Source: Pteria penguin
Lineage: Eukaryota; Mollusca; Bivalvia; Pterioida; Pteriidae
Length of the DNA stretch: 64,000 nucleotides
Direction: 5' to 3'
Assembly: GCA_035048485.1 (NCBI GenBank)
Contig: CM068581.1
Span: 62,535,393-62,599,392, forward strand
The notes beneath the pieces were generated by a model. That model ran no database searches and was not told where the DNA came from. It worked only from the letters and a program-made list of their open reading frames with translations. Positions 34,853-44,896 of the stretch are shown in pieces. The stretch's first letter is position 1. Every line of letters begins with the position of its first letter. The translations under genes and the position numbers were made by a program.

Positions 34853-35067
34853 TATATGAGGTATACATGTAAATATAAGTAATATGATATAATATAATAA
34901 ATCATATATAACTCTATAATCATAATTTGTTCGTTGACCAGTTTATTTCTAGGGGTATCAATCTTGCATCGATGTTTTTGTATTTTCTTCTTGTCTCTTT
35001 TGCTTCCTGATTATGAGGAAGTTTAATCAGTTCGTAGAAAATGAAGTTTCTGTTGATTTTAACTGCG

Positions 35068-35367
35068 CTATACTACCACGTTGTTGGTTGTCCTGGGTCT
35101 TTGTTTACTGAAGTGTTTACACAGCGGTATGTTGTTATCTACCCAGTACCTTTTGGCAGTCTGTGAAAGGTGTGGCGTCGGTAATGTGGTGCTCAATGTC
35201 CTTATAGGCGTGGATCCTCCCTCTACGAGTAATATCGGGACGAGGGGCAGCACAGTGGCTCTTCTGAGAAGCCGTTGAATCTCTATTCCACGTCTGTACG
35301 GTATGGTTTTTACAAGGCTTGACAATGTGTCGAAGGCCAGATACATTGAATGTATAGGAAAAAGCAC
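35068..35367 (-). pseudogene. possible MULE-type transposase fragment
   Basis: The reverse-strand frame encodes LLRRATVLPLVPILLVEGG, then YWVDNNIPLCKHF followed by RPRTTNNVV. The spacing of 'RRA..LP.LP', 'YW.D.', 'W/C..F' and 'RTNN.VE' resembles the C-terminal part of MULE-like transposase proteins found in animal genomes. It is about 100 codons, with a stop right after NNVVV, so it is a scrap. Recognition is from pattern memory and is weak. Confidence 0.35.
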
Positions 35368-35516
35368 CCTTCTATTCTGCGACTGAAATGCATTCTGAAT
35401 GGCGTTTCATACCGTTACTATCGTTCATTCTAAGCTTGGGGTTAGTTCCATGCGCGGATTCAGAAGGTCCCACCCTGAGATGCAGCGAATATTGCTTTTC
35501 TTGTTATTTTTCGATG

Positions 35517-35698
35517 TACAGTCGAACCTGTCTATTAAGGTCAGCTAAGGGAGGAGTCAAAAGTGGCCTTTATAAACAGGTGACCTTTATACACAGGTCT
35601 ATTATCTAGGAAAACATAGATATTGGGAATTTAAAATGTGACCTTTATAGACAGGTGACCTCTTAACAGAGGTGGCCGCTAAGACAGGTTTTACTGTA
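35517..35698. mobile_element. MITE with TACAGT...ACTGTA ends
   Basis: Left end TACAGTCGAACCTGTCTAT; right end complement TACAGTAAAACCTGTCTTAG. The terminal inverted repeats of about 20 bp enclose 140 bp with internal repeats of 'gtgacctttata.acaggt'. No coding capacity. Confidence 0.75.
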
Positions 35699-36114
35699 CT
35701 GTAAGTACATGTAATTTTACACACAAAAGAATGGGTGGACTTTTCTTGTTTTAAAACTCTATAGTAGAATAATCATAGGTTAATAAAAAACATCAAAACA
35801 CGAATATCACCCAAAATATTGCTACCATAACATCTATTATGAATAAAGACGTGCATAAACCCACTGAATAAAGAAACTTGGTACACACAATGTAAATATA
35901 AATACGTGATAATGTGATAGTGGTGAATATCACAATACCGAGGACGAATACAATAGGGACAGATACCTTAAATGTAAAGATATAAACACGTACTATATAT
36001 ACATACATGTGACAATGATAGAGACGAGGACAGGCAATTTGAACACAGAATGTAGACGTATATCGGGTACTGTACAAAATGCATAGATATGTGCAGAGTT
36101 CACTGCAAATAACA

Positions 36115-36350
36115 GGGGACAGATTGGGGCGGAGGGGGGGGGGGCAAAGTGACTAAAAGAGTCCAAGTATCAGGTGTGTAGATATGGAAAAATCACAAGG
36201 TATATATGGATAAGAGCATGGGAGAAAGGGAGGGGGGCATGCAGAGGGGACACATGCCTTTTCAAAAAGGGGGGGGGGGCACAAGTATGTTTGTGGCCGC
36301 CTTTTCAGCAGAAGTTGCATAAGAGCACCCGGTCTGTGATATACCTTCAA
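36115..36350. repeat. poly-G bordered dispersed repeat
   Basis: Contains two G runs (36127-36144, 36269-36279) with GGGCAAAGTGAC and GTATGTTTGTGGCCGCC. Resembles the G-bordered elements at 29583 and 39125 in general build. Confidence 0.4.
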
Positions 36351-36456
36351 CGTCCAGACTCCTCGCTTCAAAACTGATATTGTGCCTTAATATATAAGGA
36401 AGCTTGCATACTTATTAGTACCTGAGTCTAAATTGTGGTATTTGGTTAGATTTAGA

Positions 36457-36737
36457 AGCCGGCGTGGCCTAATCGTATCGCGCTTGTCTCCTGATCGGGA
36501 GGCCGGCGTTCGAGTCCCGCTCTGGTCATGCCGGTGTCCTGTTTTTCGGATGAGACAGTAAAAACCGATGCCCCGTGTCGTGGTATGCATGGCACGTTAA
36601 AGATCCCTCACTGCTTCGGGTGGGTCCGTTGCAAAGGTCAAAATTTGTATGCCCCGCATCAGGCAGTTGCCGTCACCATATACGTGAAATATTCGTGGTG
36701 TGACGTAAAACAAAAATCAATCAATCAATCAATCAAT
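36457..36737 (+). mobile_element. SINE family 1, full length with 13-bp target duplication
   Basis: Head AGCCGGCGTGGCCTAATCG, B-box, body and an AATC tail. The flanks carry a perfect direct repeat GGTTAGATTTAGA at 36444-36456 and 36738-36750, marking exact ends and a fairly recent retroposition. The head belongs to the subtype with CTCCTGATCGGGAGG. Confidence 0.94.
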
Positions 36738-37199
36738 GGTTAGATTTAGAAAAAAAAAACATTGAAAGACAGTCCAATTTTAGATTTAAAATTATTAATG
36801 GGATATTAACGTGATATATTGTTCGTCAAATTATGCCTTTAATATTATAAATAATCATAGACATTTATATCTATGATATAATATCATTGAGGTTGTGACC
36901 CCCCTCCCCCACATTTCAATGCGCAAGCATGATTTGGTCTACATGTAGCACTAGATCAAAATTGAGAGCAATAGATCTAATTGAGACACGTATAAAAACG
37001 AGTATTTCAAGTGTTCCTCATAATTTTTCAAATCAAATACTTGAAAAATCACATTAGTTATCTGAAATTTATGCGATATCGTAAAATACAGACGCTTTTA
37101 CCCGCGACTGACATTCGCCATCTTCGTGTCATGTGACCTTCCTCCTCCAACTAAAGAGTGTTTACGTTCGGGTCTGGTTTGTTAGTATTAGAAACCTAC

Positions 37200-37390
37200 A
37201 CGGTGTTCCGGATGGTCTTTCGGATGAATCAGGGCCAGTGTCACGGAAGATGCGGCACGAAAAAGATCCCTTACTGCTTCGGATGGGTCTCTTGTAAAAG
37301 TATAAACTTCTGTGCATTCCATCACAATATATACTATCACAATATAAGTGTAGTAATCTGTGATGAAGTGAGGTGAAACAAGAATTCGGT
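37200..37390 (+). mobile_element. SINE family 1, diverged and 5'-truncated
   Basis: CTTTCGGATGAATCAGGG, AAAGATCCCTTACTGCTTCG and GTATAAACTTCTGTGCAT mark the body. The tail is decayed. Confidence 0.65.
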
Positions 37391-37435
37391 AAAGTGCTTG
37401 ACTCCTGACTGAAAGGTCCTGTGGTCGAGCCCACA

Positions 37436-37682
37436 AGTGGTTTGTTTGTTTCACGTCATGTCAAGAGTATTTTAATCATATGGTGACGGCATCCGCCTGG
37501 TGTACTCCACAAAAATTTAGACCTATGCAACGGACCTACAAGAAACACCGAGACATTTTACGTGTCACGTCCTCCGACTCGGACCTCGGTTTGTACTCTT
37601 TCAAAGCAGGTTATCGACCATCCGCCGGCGGGACTTGAGCTAGGTACCTCCTAGTCAAGAGCCAGACGAGATACGCCGGAAA
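37436..37682 (-). mobile_element. SINE family 1, diverged reverse copy
   Basis: TTTCACGTCATGTCAAGAG, ATATGGTGACGGCATCCGCC and the head complement near 37620-37670. Together with the plus-strand copy just before it, it forms a diverged head-out inverted pair. Confidence 0.65.
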
Positions 37683-38469
37683 CAAACATAATTAGAATCT
37701 TATCATTGGTGACTAAGTACACTGAAGTCACATTCAGGGATTGAGGGGTTTAGGACTCTACACTGACTATGAAACGATTTTCTTCAATGATTCATAAATC
37801 CAGATGGTAAATAAGAGTTTTCTCCTTTATCGGCACTCCATGCAAACTGAATGCGCATTACGTAATAATTGATTAGTAAACCTATGCAAATAAAGGGATG
37901 TTTACGGTGGCGTAAAAAAAAAAGACAATAACAATATTGACAAATATTCCGTTGAAAGTAATGTGTATTTACTTAAACTTACATGTCAAACAGAGCACAT
38001 TTACAAAGTAATGAGGGGAAAAAAAGAAGCAAACCTACGTTTCGATATCGTCAAATCCCTCCCGGAAAGATACAGTCCCTCTTCCAATCGTGTTATTTGT
38101 GATCAAAAGTAATTAGTATTTATGAACTCAGCAGTTTCGAAAGCTGTACTGCCTACACATTGTCTTATCGCAGAGACATATTTAGTGTTGGAATATACTC
38201 TTTAATAGCTAAAAAGTACTGCAATATGAAGAATTCAAAAGTTGGTCATACATGTATTTACAAGATAACGACGAGGACACATGTACTAAATCGGTGTTGA
38301 ATTTGAATTCTACGGGGTAGATGGTTTCCAATACAAAAAGGAAAGGCAAAGACATCTGACTTAGCTGTAGGTCAGAAGGCACCAAGGAGATGTACAATAA
38401 AACTTGGTAACAAGTAATGAAACACATGAAATGACATTACAAATAAATTGATTGTACATCAGATACAGT

Positions 38470-38512
38470 ACTCAATTGGTGTGGTTAACCGGGTCACTGG
38501 CCCACCTTAAAT
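38470..38512. repeat. fragment of the dispersed 240-bp repeat
   Basis: CTCAATTGGTGTGGTTAACC and GGTCACTGGCCCACC match the middle of the repeat at 41458-41704 and the copy at 57160-57326. Confidence 0.5.
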
Positions 38513-38540
38513 TCTATTTTATCTAAGTTCCTTGTCTCTA

Positions 38541-38674
38541 TTTATATTATATTATATTATATTATATTATATTATATTATATTATATTATATTATATTAT
38601 ATTATATTATATTATATTATATTATATTATATTATTTTATATTATATTATATTATATTATATTATATTATATTA
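38541..38674. repeat. (ATATT)n microsatellite
   Basis: A run of about 26 ATATT units with a single interruption (ATTATTTTATATT at about 38630). Confidence 0.97.
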
Positions 38675-39124
38675 TGCCATAATTAACATCTATCCTTTGA
38701 CTGTGTATTGAAAATTGTTGATTGAATATGTCTGAATAGGCTAGTAATTATGGTGAAAAATTTTTATTCTACCAAGTATACATTTACTGTATCACTATAA
38801 TTAATATCATTTATTATGACAAAACAATATTTATAGGAAAATTTATAGAAAAAAGCGATCAAGAAATACAGTATGAATTTATTAGTCACAAAGACATGCA
38901 GAGGAGTAATTTACTTTGCATCTGTTTTGACCACTATACAGTATAGGTATTACTTTTAATATATATTGAAAGTAATACAAAGATGTTTCGATACTAAATA
39001 CAAACTAATTAATTCATAGTGTATTGAAAGTTCCTGTTTGAATGTTTCTGAATTGTACCTATGCCTATGGGGAAAATTTGAGCGTACCAAACACACATAT
39101 AGTTCACCAAAATTTATACCATTC

Positions 39125-39380
39125 AGTGACAGATCCAGAATTTTTTAAAAGGGGGGGGGGGTCCACATGCATATTAGCCATACTACTCGGTCATTTTGGT
39201 GCCAAATCTGGATTTTTACATGTAAATATGTGGTGAAAAGGGGGGGGGGCTCTCCTATAAATCTTATTTCAACTATTCAAAAGTTTCACATTCCTTACCG
39301 CATTACGCATTATTGCGATAGTGATCAAATTATGTATTGGGATTTTTGCACACACTTCCTGCTGGTATACGGAGAAACTC
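39125..39380 (+). repeat. dispersed repeat with poly-G borders (copy 2)
   Basis: AGTGACAGATCCAGAATTTT, a G run, then CATTTTGGTGCCAAATCTGG and GTGGTGAAAAGGGG. This is the forward counterpart of the reverse element at 29583-29803. Confidence 0.6.
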
Positions 39381-39623
39381 ATTTCAAAAATTTATTGATA
39401 ATACGAGTAGATTTTATATTATCCCTTACTCATGTTTACATTTCAAATCTATTAGTTACCAGATCTAATAATGTTACAGTTTCCGACCTCGTCAACCTTG
39501 TTCTCGACCGTTTTATCACGTGCTAACCGTCAATCTTAATTTATTGCCTTTTTTGTGCCGATAAGTCCTATCACTCCCCCGTCTTCATTCTTTTATTTCT
39601 CTGCGTAGATGCACATCAAATAT

Positions 39624-40580
39624 GGGGCCCGTCACAGGACACGTCAGTTCTGCTAAATAATCGTTGACGTCACATGTTGACACATATAAATAAATAGAAG
39701 GGAGGACACCGATTTTTCGCCGATCTTGGGTTTCCCTAATTTTCCGTATTTTTTGATGCAATAAAAGCTTTCGTCAGTTACCTTGTACTTTATTATGCAT
39801 CTGTATGCACTCGCATTTTCTCTCAACAATTTTTTTTTACGACAGAAACCGGTCAGTTTTATCCATCAACCGTCTGTAGCTGTAAACTTTCAAAGGGACT
39901 TCCGGTAAACACGGAGCAAATTTCAAGGTAAGCTCTGATTTGTCGATATTAAATATACATATATGATTTGGATAAGCTTTGAAGAAATGGGAAATTTTAA
40001 TTGATCAAACAGGCACCACTGTAGATCTATAAGGCTAAAGCCCTCCCTAACATATCTTTTCCATATCAAGCTGACAAGGATACAACAAGTTTAATTCATT
40101 TCAAAATAATGAATAAAATATTATTTTAAAATTTTCTGGCATTTATATATTATTAGAGCATAACTTACCGTGAAATCAACATTTTTTACTCTTTCATTCA
40201 ATTTGATCAATTTAAATTTCACACTTCTTCGATTATGACCTATATTTAATATCGACCAATCAGGGCTTACCTTGAAATTCGCTCCGTGTCTACCGGAAGT
40301 CCCTTTGAAAGTTTACAGCTGCAGACGGCTGGTGGATAAAATTGACCGATTTCTGCCGTGAAAGCTTGTTGAGAGAAAATGCGAGTGCATACAGACGCAT
40401 AATAAAGTACAAGGTAACTGACGAAAGCTTTTATTGCATAAAAAAAAAATTAGGAAAATTAGGGAACCCCCAGATCGGCGAAAAATCGGTGTCCTCCCTT
40501 CTATTTTTTTTTTTATATGTGTCAACATGTGACGTCAACGATTATTTAGCATAACTGACGTGCCCTGTGGGGCTCGTCAC
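39624..40580. mobile_element. second foldback element with ~335-bp arms
   Basis: Left arm 39624-39960 and right arm about 40238-40580 are reverse complements. Matching parts include AATCGTTGACGTCACATGTTG at 39658 against its complement near 40520-40540, and GGACTTCCGGTA(A/G)ACACGGAGC in both arms. The spacer of about 280 bp is AT-rich and has no coding capacity. Its sequence is unrelated to the foldback at 3990. Confidence 0.85.
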
Positions 40581-40739
40581 TGACTTTGTCTCAATTTTCC
40601 AATTTAATATTAGAAGTTCACCTTCTTATGCGAGTTTTTTTTTTGTTTTTGTTTTTTTTTTTGTTGTTGTTATTTTTTATAATTTTTTTGTGGATTTTTT
40701 TATTTTCATTCTTTTTTTACTTAAAAAGCTTACCTATGT

Positions 40740-42385
40740 GATGTAGCGTCGGACTGTGATATAGTCTGTGTTACGGAGTCGCTCCTCAATGGCAGTATCT
40801 CCGATGATGACATCTATACCCTGATCATATCATACTAGATCGGAATGCACACAGTGGAGGATCAGTAGACTATATAACCGAGAACCTTATAGTTCTTAGA
40901 ATGTGACATAGGTAAATCTTTTTCACCGTGTTTGGCTCAAAAGTAGGTTACCATGCTACACCTTTCTTCCTGGCACTTCATACAGGCCACCGTCCTGTAG
41001 CAACACATTGTAGGATATTCTCCATATTTCCATAGATAATGCTGTATCAATTAATCCCAATATAGTCATAGTACGAGATTTGAATGTTGATTTTCTCGTT
41101 GACGTACCACATTATCCACGGTCCAACGCGTGTTGGAATTACCTGTTCTTTTTCACTCGACTCAGTGCTTGTTGGAGAGTGTTCAATTGGAAATTCCGAA
41201 GTACTCGAAATTGATCTTTATATGTTGATTACAATGCCACTCTTGTAGATGTAAAAGTCAACGTAAAAAATAATCGTGCTACTTGTAAATGTGACATTTT
41301 GTAACACAAAGAAGCTGATTTTGTAAACATGAATGAGGATATAGTAAATTGTGATTGGGAAACGGTTTTAAATAATTTAGATAGCGTGGATGAGCATGTG
41401 ATAATTTTACTGACACTTTCATCGAAATAACTAAACAAAATATGGCAAATAAAGGAGAAAATAGAAGATATCTGACAAAGCTGTATGACACAAATCACCA
41501 AGGACATGCACACAAAACATGATAAAAGTAGAATATACCCGGAAAAGCGACATTACAAAAATACTCGATTGTGCTGCTGTTACGATACCGAATTAGGACG
41601 GATAGTTGAAGTAACAGACGTCATTCAATTGGTGTGATTTACGGGCGCCCACCTTCCCACTCACTGCAAAAGCAGCACAATCAAAGGACACACATCTAAA
41701 AATTTATAAATAAAAAAAAAAACAATAACTGTTAGAACAAATGATAGACTCGATTATCTTCAGACTTCAGACGCTAAATTAGAAAAAGAGATTACAGAAA
41801 AAAAAAGAAGCAAAACGGGGAACCATTTATAGTTATAAGCAACAGTGAAATCATGTAAATAATACGAAAGAGAGCACAAGACAAAACTTTTACATGGATT
41901 TATTACTAAAATTAGTGCAACAGGTAATTCGACACCTTTTCTGATAAATCCAGAATCCAACTATATTGAAATCGATGACATAACTAAAGCTTATGTTTTA
42001 AATAAACATTTTGCAATCATTTCTACAATAGAGAACAACAACAGTGAAGTACTCTTGTTTGAAATAAGAACTGTTCACACTTTAATTTATATCGATTTTA
42101 CACAAGAACATATTTCAGAAATATTGAGATCGTTAAAACTTTATAAAGCTTCGGAAATAGATGACATTACACACAAGATGTTAAGAAATATTACAGATTC
42201 CATTAGTTTACCCTTTTATTTATTATTTTTAAGTATTTAGTGGAAGGTGGTCTCCCTACTTTATGGAAAAATCGAGAATCATGCCACTTTTCAAGAAAGG
42301 ATGATATATAAGCCCTCTAATTATAGACCGAGAAGTTACTATACAATTTGCAATTCGGAGTTCTTCCTAATAATTCAACTGTCTA
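40740..42385 (+). pseudogene. decayed non-LTR retrotransposon (LINE) with endonuclease and RT pieces
   Basis: Three conserved parts occur in order. An AP-endonuclease start DIVCVTESLLNGSISDDD lies at about 40755-40808. A later endonuclease part has TSYRPPSCS and IVIVRDLNVDFL (about 40975-41095; family pattern 'YRPP ... GDFN'). A linker has DWETVLNNLDSVDEH, and an RT start ISEILRSLKLYKASEIDDIT (about 42112-42171) is followed after a frameshift by SNYRP near 42320. Stops and frameshifts are frequent. The downstream RT core is missing; a tandem repeat follows from about 42455. The layout suits Jockey/CR1-like LINEs; the exact clade is undetermined. Confidence 0.8.
41458..41704 (+). mobile_element. 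~240-bp repeat inserted in the LINE remnant
   Basis: AGAAGATATCTGACAAAGCTG, GATCACCAAGGAC-type sequence and TTACGATACCGAATTAGG recur at 53449-53612, and the second half recurs at 57160-57326. It separates the LINE linker from TVRTNDRLDYLQ, which resumes LINE-like sequence after it. AAATAAA occurs at both borders and may be a target duplication, although A-rich flanks make this weak. Confidence 0.6.
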
Positions 42386-42479
42386 TAAACTTACTGAAAT
42401 TGATCATGAAATAAGTATGAATACGGAATTCAAGAAATATACTAGTCTTGTTAATCATAAGAACGCGTCAATATTAGTG

Positions 42480-43428
42480 TGTTGTGGGAGAACGCTTCAT
42501 TAGCAAAGGTATATGCAGAAAGACGCATCAATATCAGTGTGTGGGAGAACGCTTCATTAGCAAATGTATATGCAGAAAGACGCATCAATATCAGTGTGTT
42601 GTGGGATATCGCTTCATTAGCAAATGTATATGCAGAAAGACGCATCAATATCAGTGTGTTGTGGGATAACGCTTCATTAGCAAAGGTATATGCAGAAAGA
42701 CGCATCAATATCAGTGTTGTGGCAGAACGCTTTATTAGCAAAGGTATATGCAGAAAGACGCATCAATATCAGTGTTGTGGGAGAACGCTTCATTAGCAAA
42801 GGTATATGCAGAAAGACGCATCAATATCAGTGTGTGGGAGAACGCTTTATTAGCAAATGTATATGCAGAAAGACGCATCAGTATCAGTGTGTTGTGGGAT
42901 AACGCTTCATTAGCAAATGTATATGCAGAAAGACGCATCAATATCAGTGTGTTGTGGGATAACGCTTCATTAGCAAAGGTATATGCAGAAAGACGCATCA
43001 ATATCAGTGTTGTGGCAGAACGCTTTATTAGCAAAGGTATATGCAGAAAGACGCATCAATATCAGTGTTGTGGGAGAACGCTTCATTAGCAAAGGTATAT
43101 GCAGAAAGACGCATCAATATCAGTGTGTGGGAGAACGCTTTATTAGCAAATGTATATGCAGAAAGACGCATCAGTATCAGTGTGTTGTGGGATAACGCTT
43201 CATTAGCAAATGTATATGCAGAAAGACGCATCAATATCAGTGTTGTGGGAGAACGCTTTATTAGCAAAGGTATATGCAGAAAGACGCATCAATATCAGTG
43301 TTGTGGGAGAACGCTTTATTAGCAAAGGTATATGCAGAAAGACGCATCAATATCAGTGTGTTGTGGAAGAACTCTTCATTAGCAAAGGTATATGCAGAAA
43401 GAGGCATCAATATCAAAGTGCACTACTT
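42480..43428. repeat. minisatellite of 57-60-bp units with a 293-bp higher-order period
   Basis: About 16 units of AACGCTTCATTAGCAAAGGT, ATATGCAGAAAGACGCATCA and ATATCAGTGTGTTGTGGGA. Starts lie at 42491, 42548, 42608, 42668, 42726, 42784 and so on. The unit lengths cycle 57, 60, 60, 58, 58, which makes 293 bp, and the cycle restarts at 42784 and 43077. Open frames on both strands simply reflect the repeat. Confidence 0.95.
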
Positions 43429-43429
43429 G

Positions 43430-44190
43430 AGAATGTATCATTGACGGAGTATGTAGATGGAAAATGGATCATTATGAAAATGTGTCGCTAAAGAACTGGC
43501 AAAAAAAGCAAAATGCATTGCGAGAGGACTTTTCAGTAGGCACGTATACAGCGGAGGGAAAAACCCGCGTTATAAACAAACTGCTTTGTTTGAAAATTCA
43601 AGTTTTAACAAGCGAATTACAAAAAGGTTCATTGACAATGTTTGTAGTGTGTCATCATATGAAATGTATTGGTGCTCTTATGAACAATTTGTTTTTGAAA
43701 AGAAGGATACCATTAATAAAGCGTATCGCTGAAAATGTGCTCATTGGCACACTTATATCACCATAGATTGATATGTAACATCGTATGCTGCTCTAGGATT
43801 GAGCATATATCAACTATATTGTCGGGAATTTGAAGTCGTACATCGGCAATGATTGCGCCTGTTGACATATATCCTTCGTATCTTCAAATGTAAATACTTA
43901 CCATTATAAACAATCACCCACACAGGAATCCTCATTTGTAAATGTGCACTACTGTTGACACAGGGCGGAGGGAGACATACGATTTATGGTCTCTCCATTT
44001 GATACCTTTATATGGAAGGTAAATGATACTCATAAATAGAAGTGGATTACTCTGAAAACATGTACCTGGTATACAACATAAGAACGAAAAATATTACGTT
44101 GTTCAAAATGATCATAAAACCATGGATAGATACTTACGATATGAGTTTATGTCTCATATATTGAAGAAGTAAAGATCCTCCATATATGCA
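43430..44190. other. intergenic, nothing recognised
   Basis: One open frame of about 100 codons (43464-43766) begins at the end of the minisatellite. It has no recognisable domain, splice context or repeat. Confidence 0.45.
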
Positions 44191-44192
44191 AG

Positions 44193-44586
44193 ATTGATAC
44201 CTTAAAATCCCCAATAACTAAGATCGATGCCTTAAAATCCCCAATAACTAAGATTGATGCCTTAAAATCCCCAATAACTAAGATTGATCCCTTAAAATCC
44301 CCAATAACTAAGATTGGTGCCTTAAAATCCCCAATAACTAAGATTGATGCCTTAAAATTCCCAATAACTGAGATTGATACCTTAAAAACCCCAATAACTA
44401 AGATTGATACCTTAAAATCCCCAATAACTAAGATTGATGCCTTAAAATCCCCAATAACTAAGATTGATGCCTTAAAATCCCCAATAACTAAGATTGATGC
44501 CTTAAAATCCCCGATAAATAAGATTGATACCTTAAAATCCCCAATAACTAAGATTGATACCTTAAAATCCCCAATAACTAAGATAG
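44193..44586. repeat. 30-bp minisatellite, about 13 units
   Basis: The unit is AAGATTGATGCCTTAAAATC followed by CCCAATAACT, nearly identical throughout, with only single-base variants (GATACC/GATGCC, ATTCCC). Confidence 0.96.
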
Positions 44587-44667
44587 GGTCTGCTCAAGAT
44601 TCCTTACTGCCGATGTCTAGATGACTTTCTATTCAAGTTTTATTTAAGTCTTTTACTGTATTTTTTG

Positions 44668-44896
44668 GGGGCCAGTTGTTCGAAACTTAACCACTGGTTA
44701 AGCTAACTAATGGTTAAATTTCATCTGACTGTATCTTTGAAATGAGAAGACTTTAAGTTATACTTTGTGCACTGATATATAGCGTGTGAAACAAGCTTTG
44801 AAAAGTAATTAGATTTTTATACAGAATATATCAATTTAAAAAATTAATTGTCTCTCAAACTTTAACCAGTGGTTAAAGTTTCGAACAACTGGCTCC
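44668..44896. mobile_element. MITE with 36-bp terminal inverted repeats
   Basis: Left end GGGGGCCAGTTGTTCGAAAC followed by TTAACCACTGGTTAA; the right end is its complement (TTAACCAGTGGTTAAAG, TTTCGAACAACTGGCTCC). It is 229 bp long with a non-coding interior. No clear target duplication. Confidence 0.85.

Noticed and set aside
42480..43428. CRISPR-like array
   Set aside because: Units are contiguous tandem copies without unique spacers, and the context is a eukaryotic genome; the same applies to the arrays at 7401, 16881, 44193 and 58691.
42451..43491. Repetitive open frames on both strands
   Set aside because: Overlapping frames on both strands with the same short repeat are by-products of the minisatellite.
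43464..43766. 100-codon open frame after the minisatellite
   Set aside because: No recognisable motif and no splice partners; length is compatible with chance in AT-rich DNA next to a repeat.
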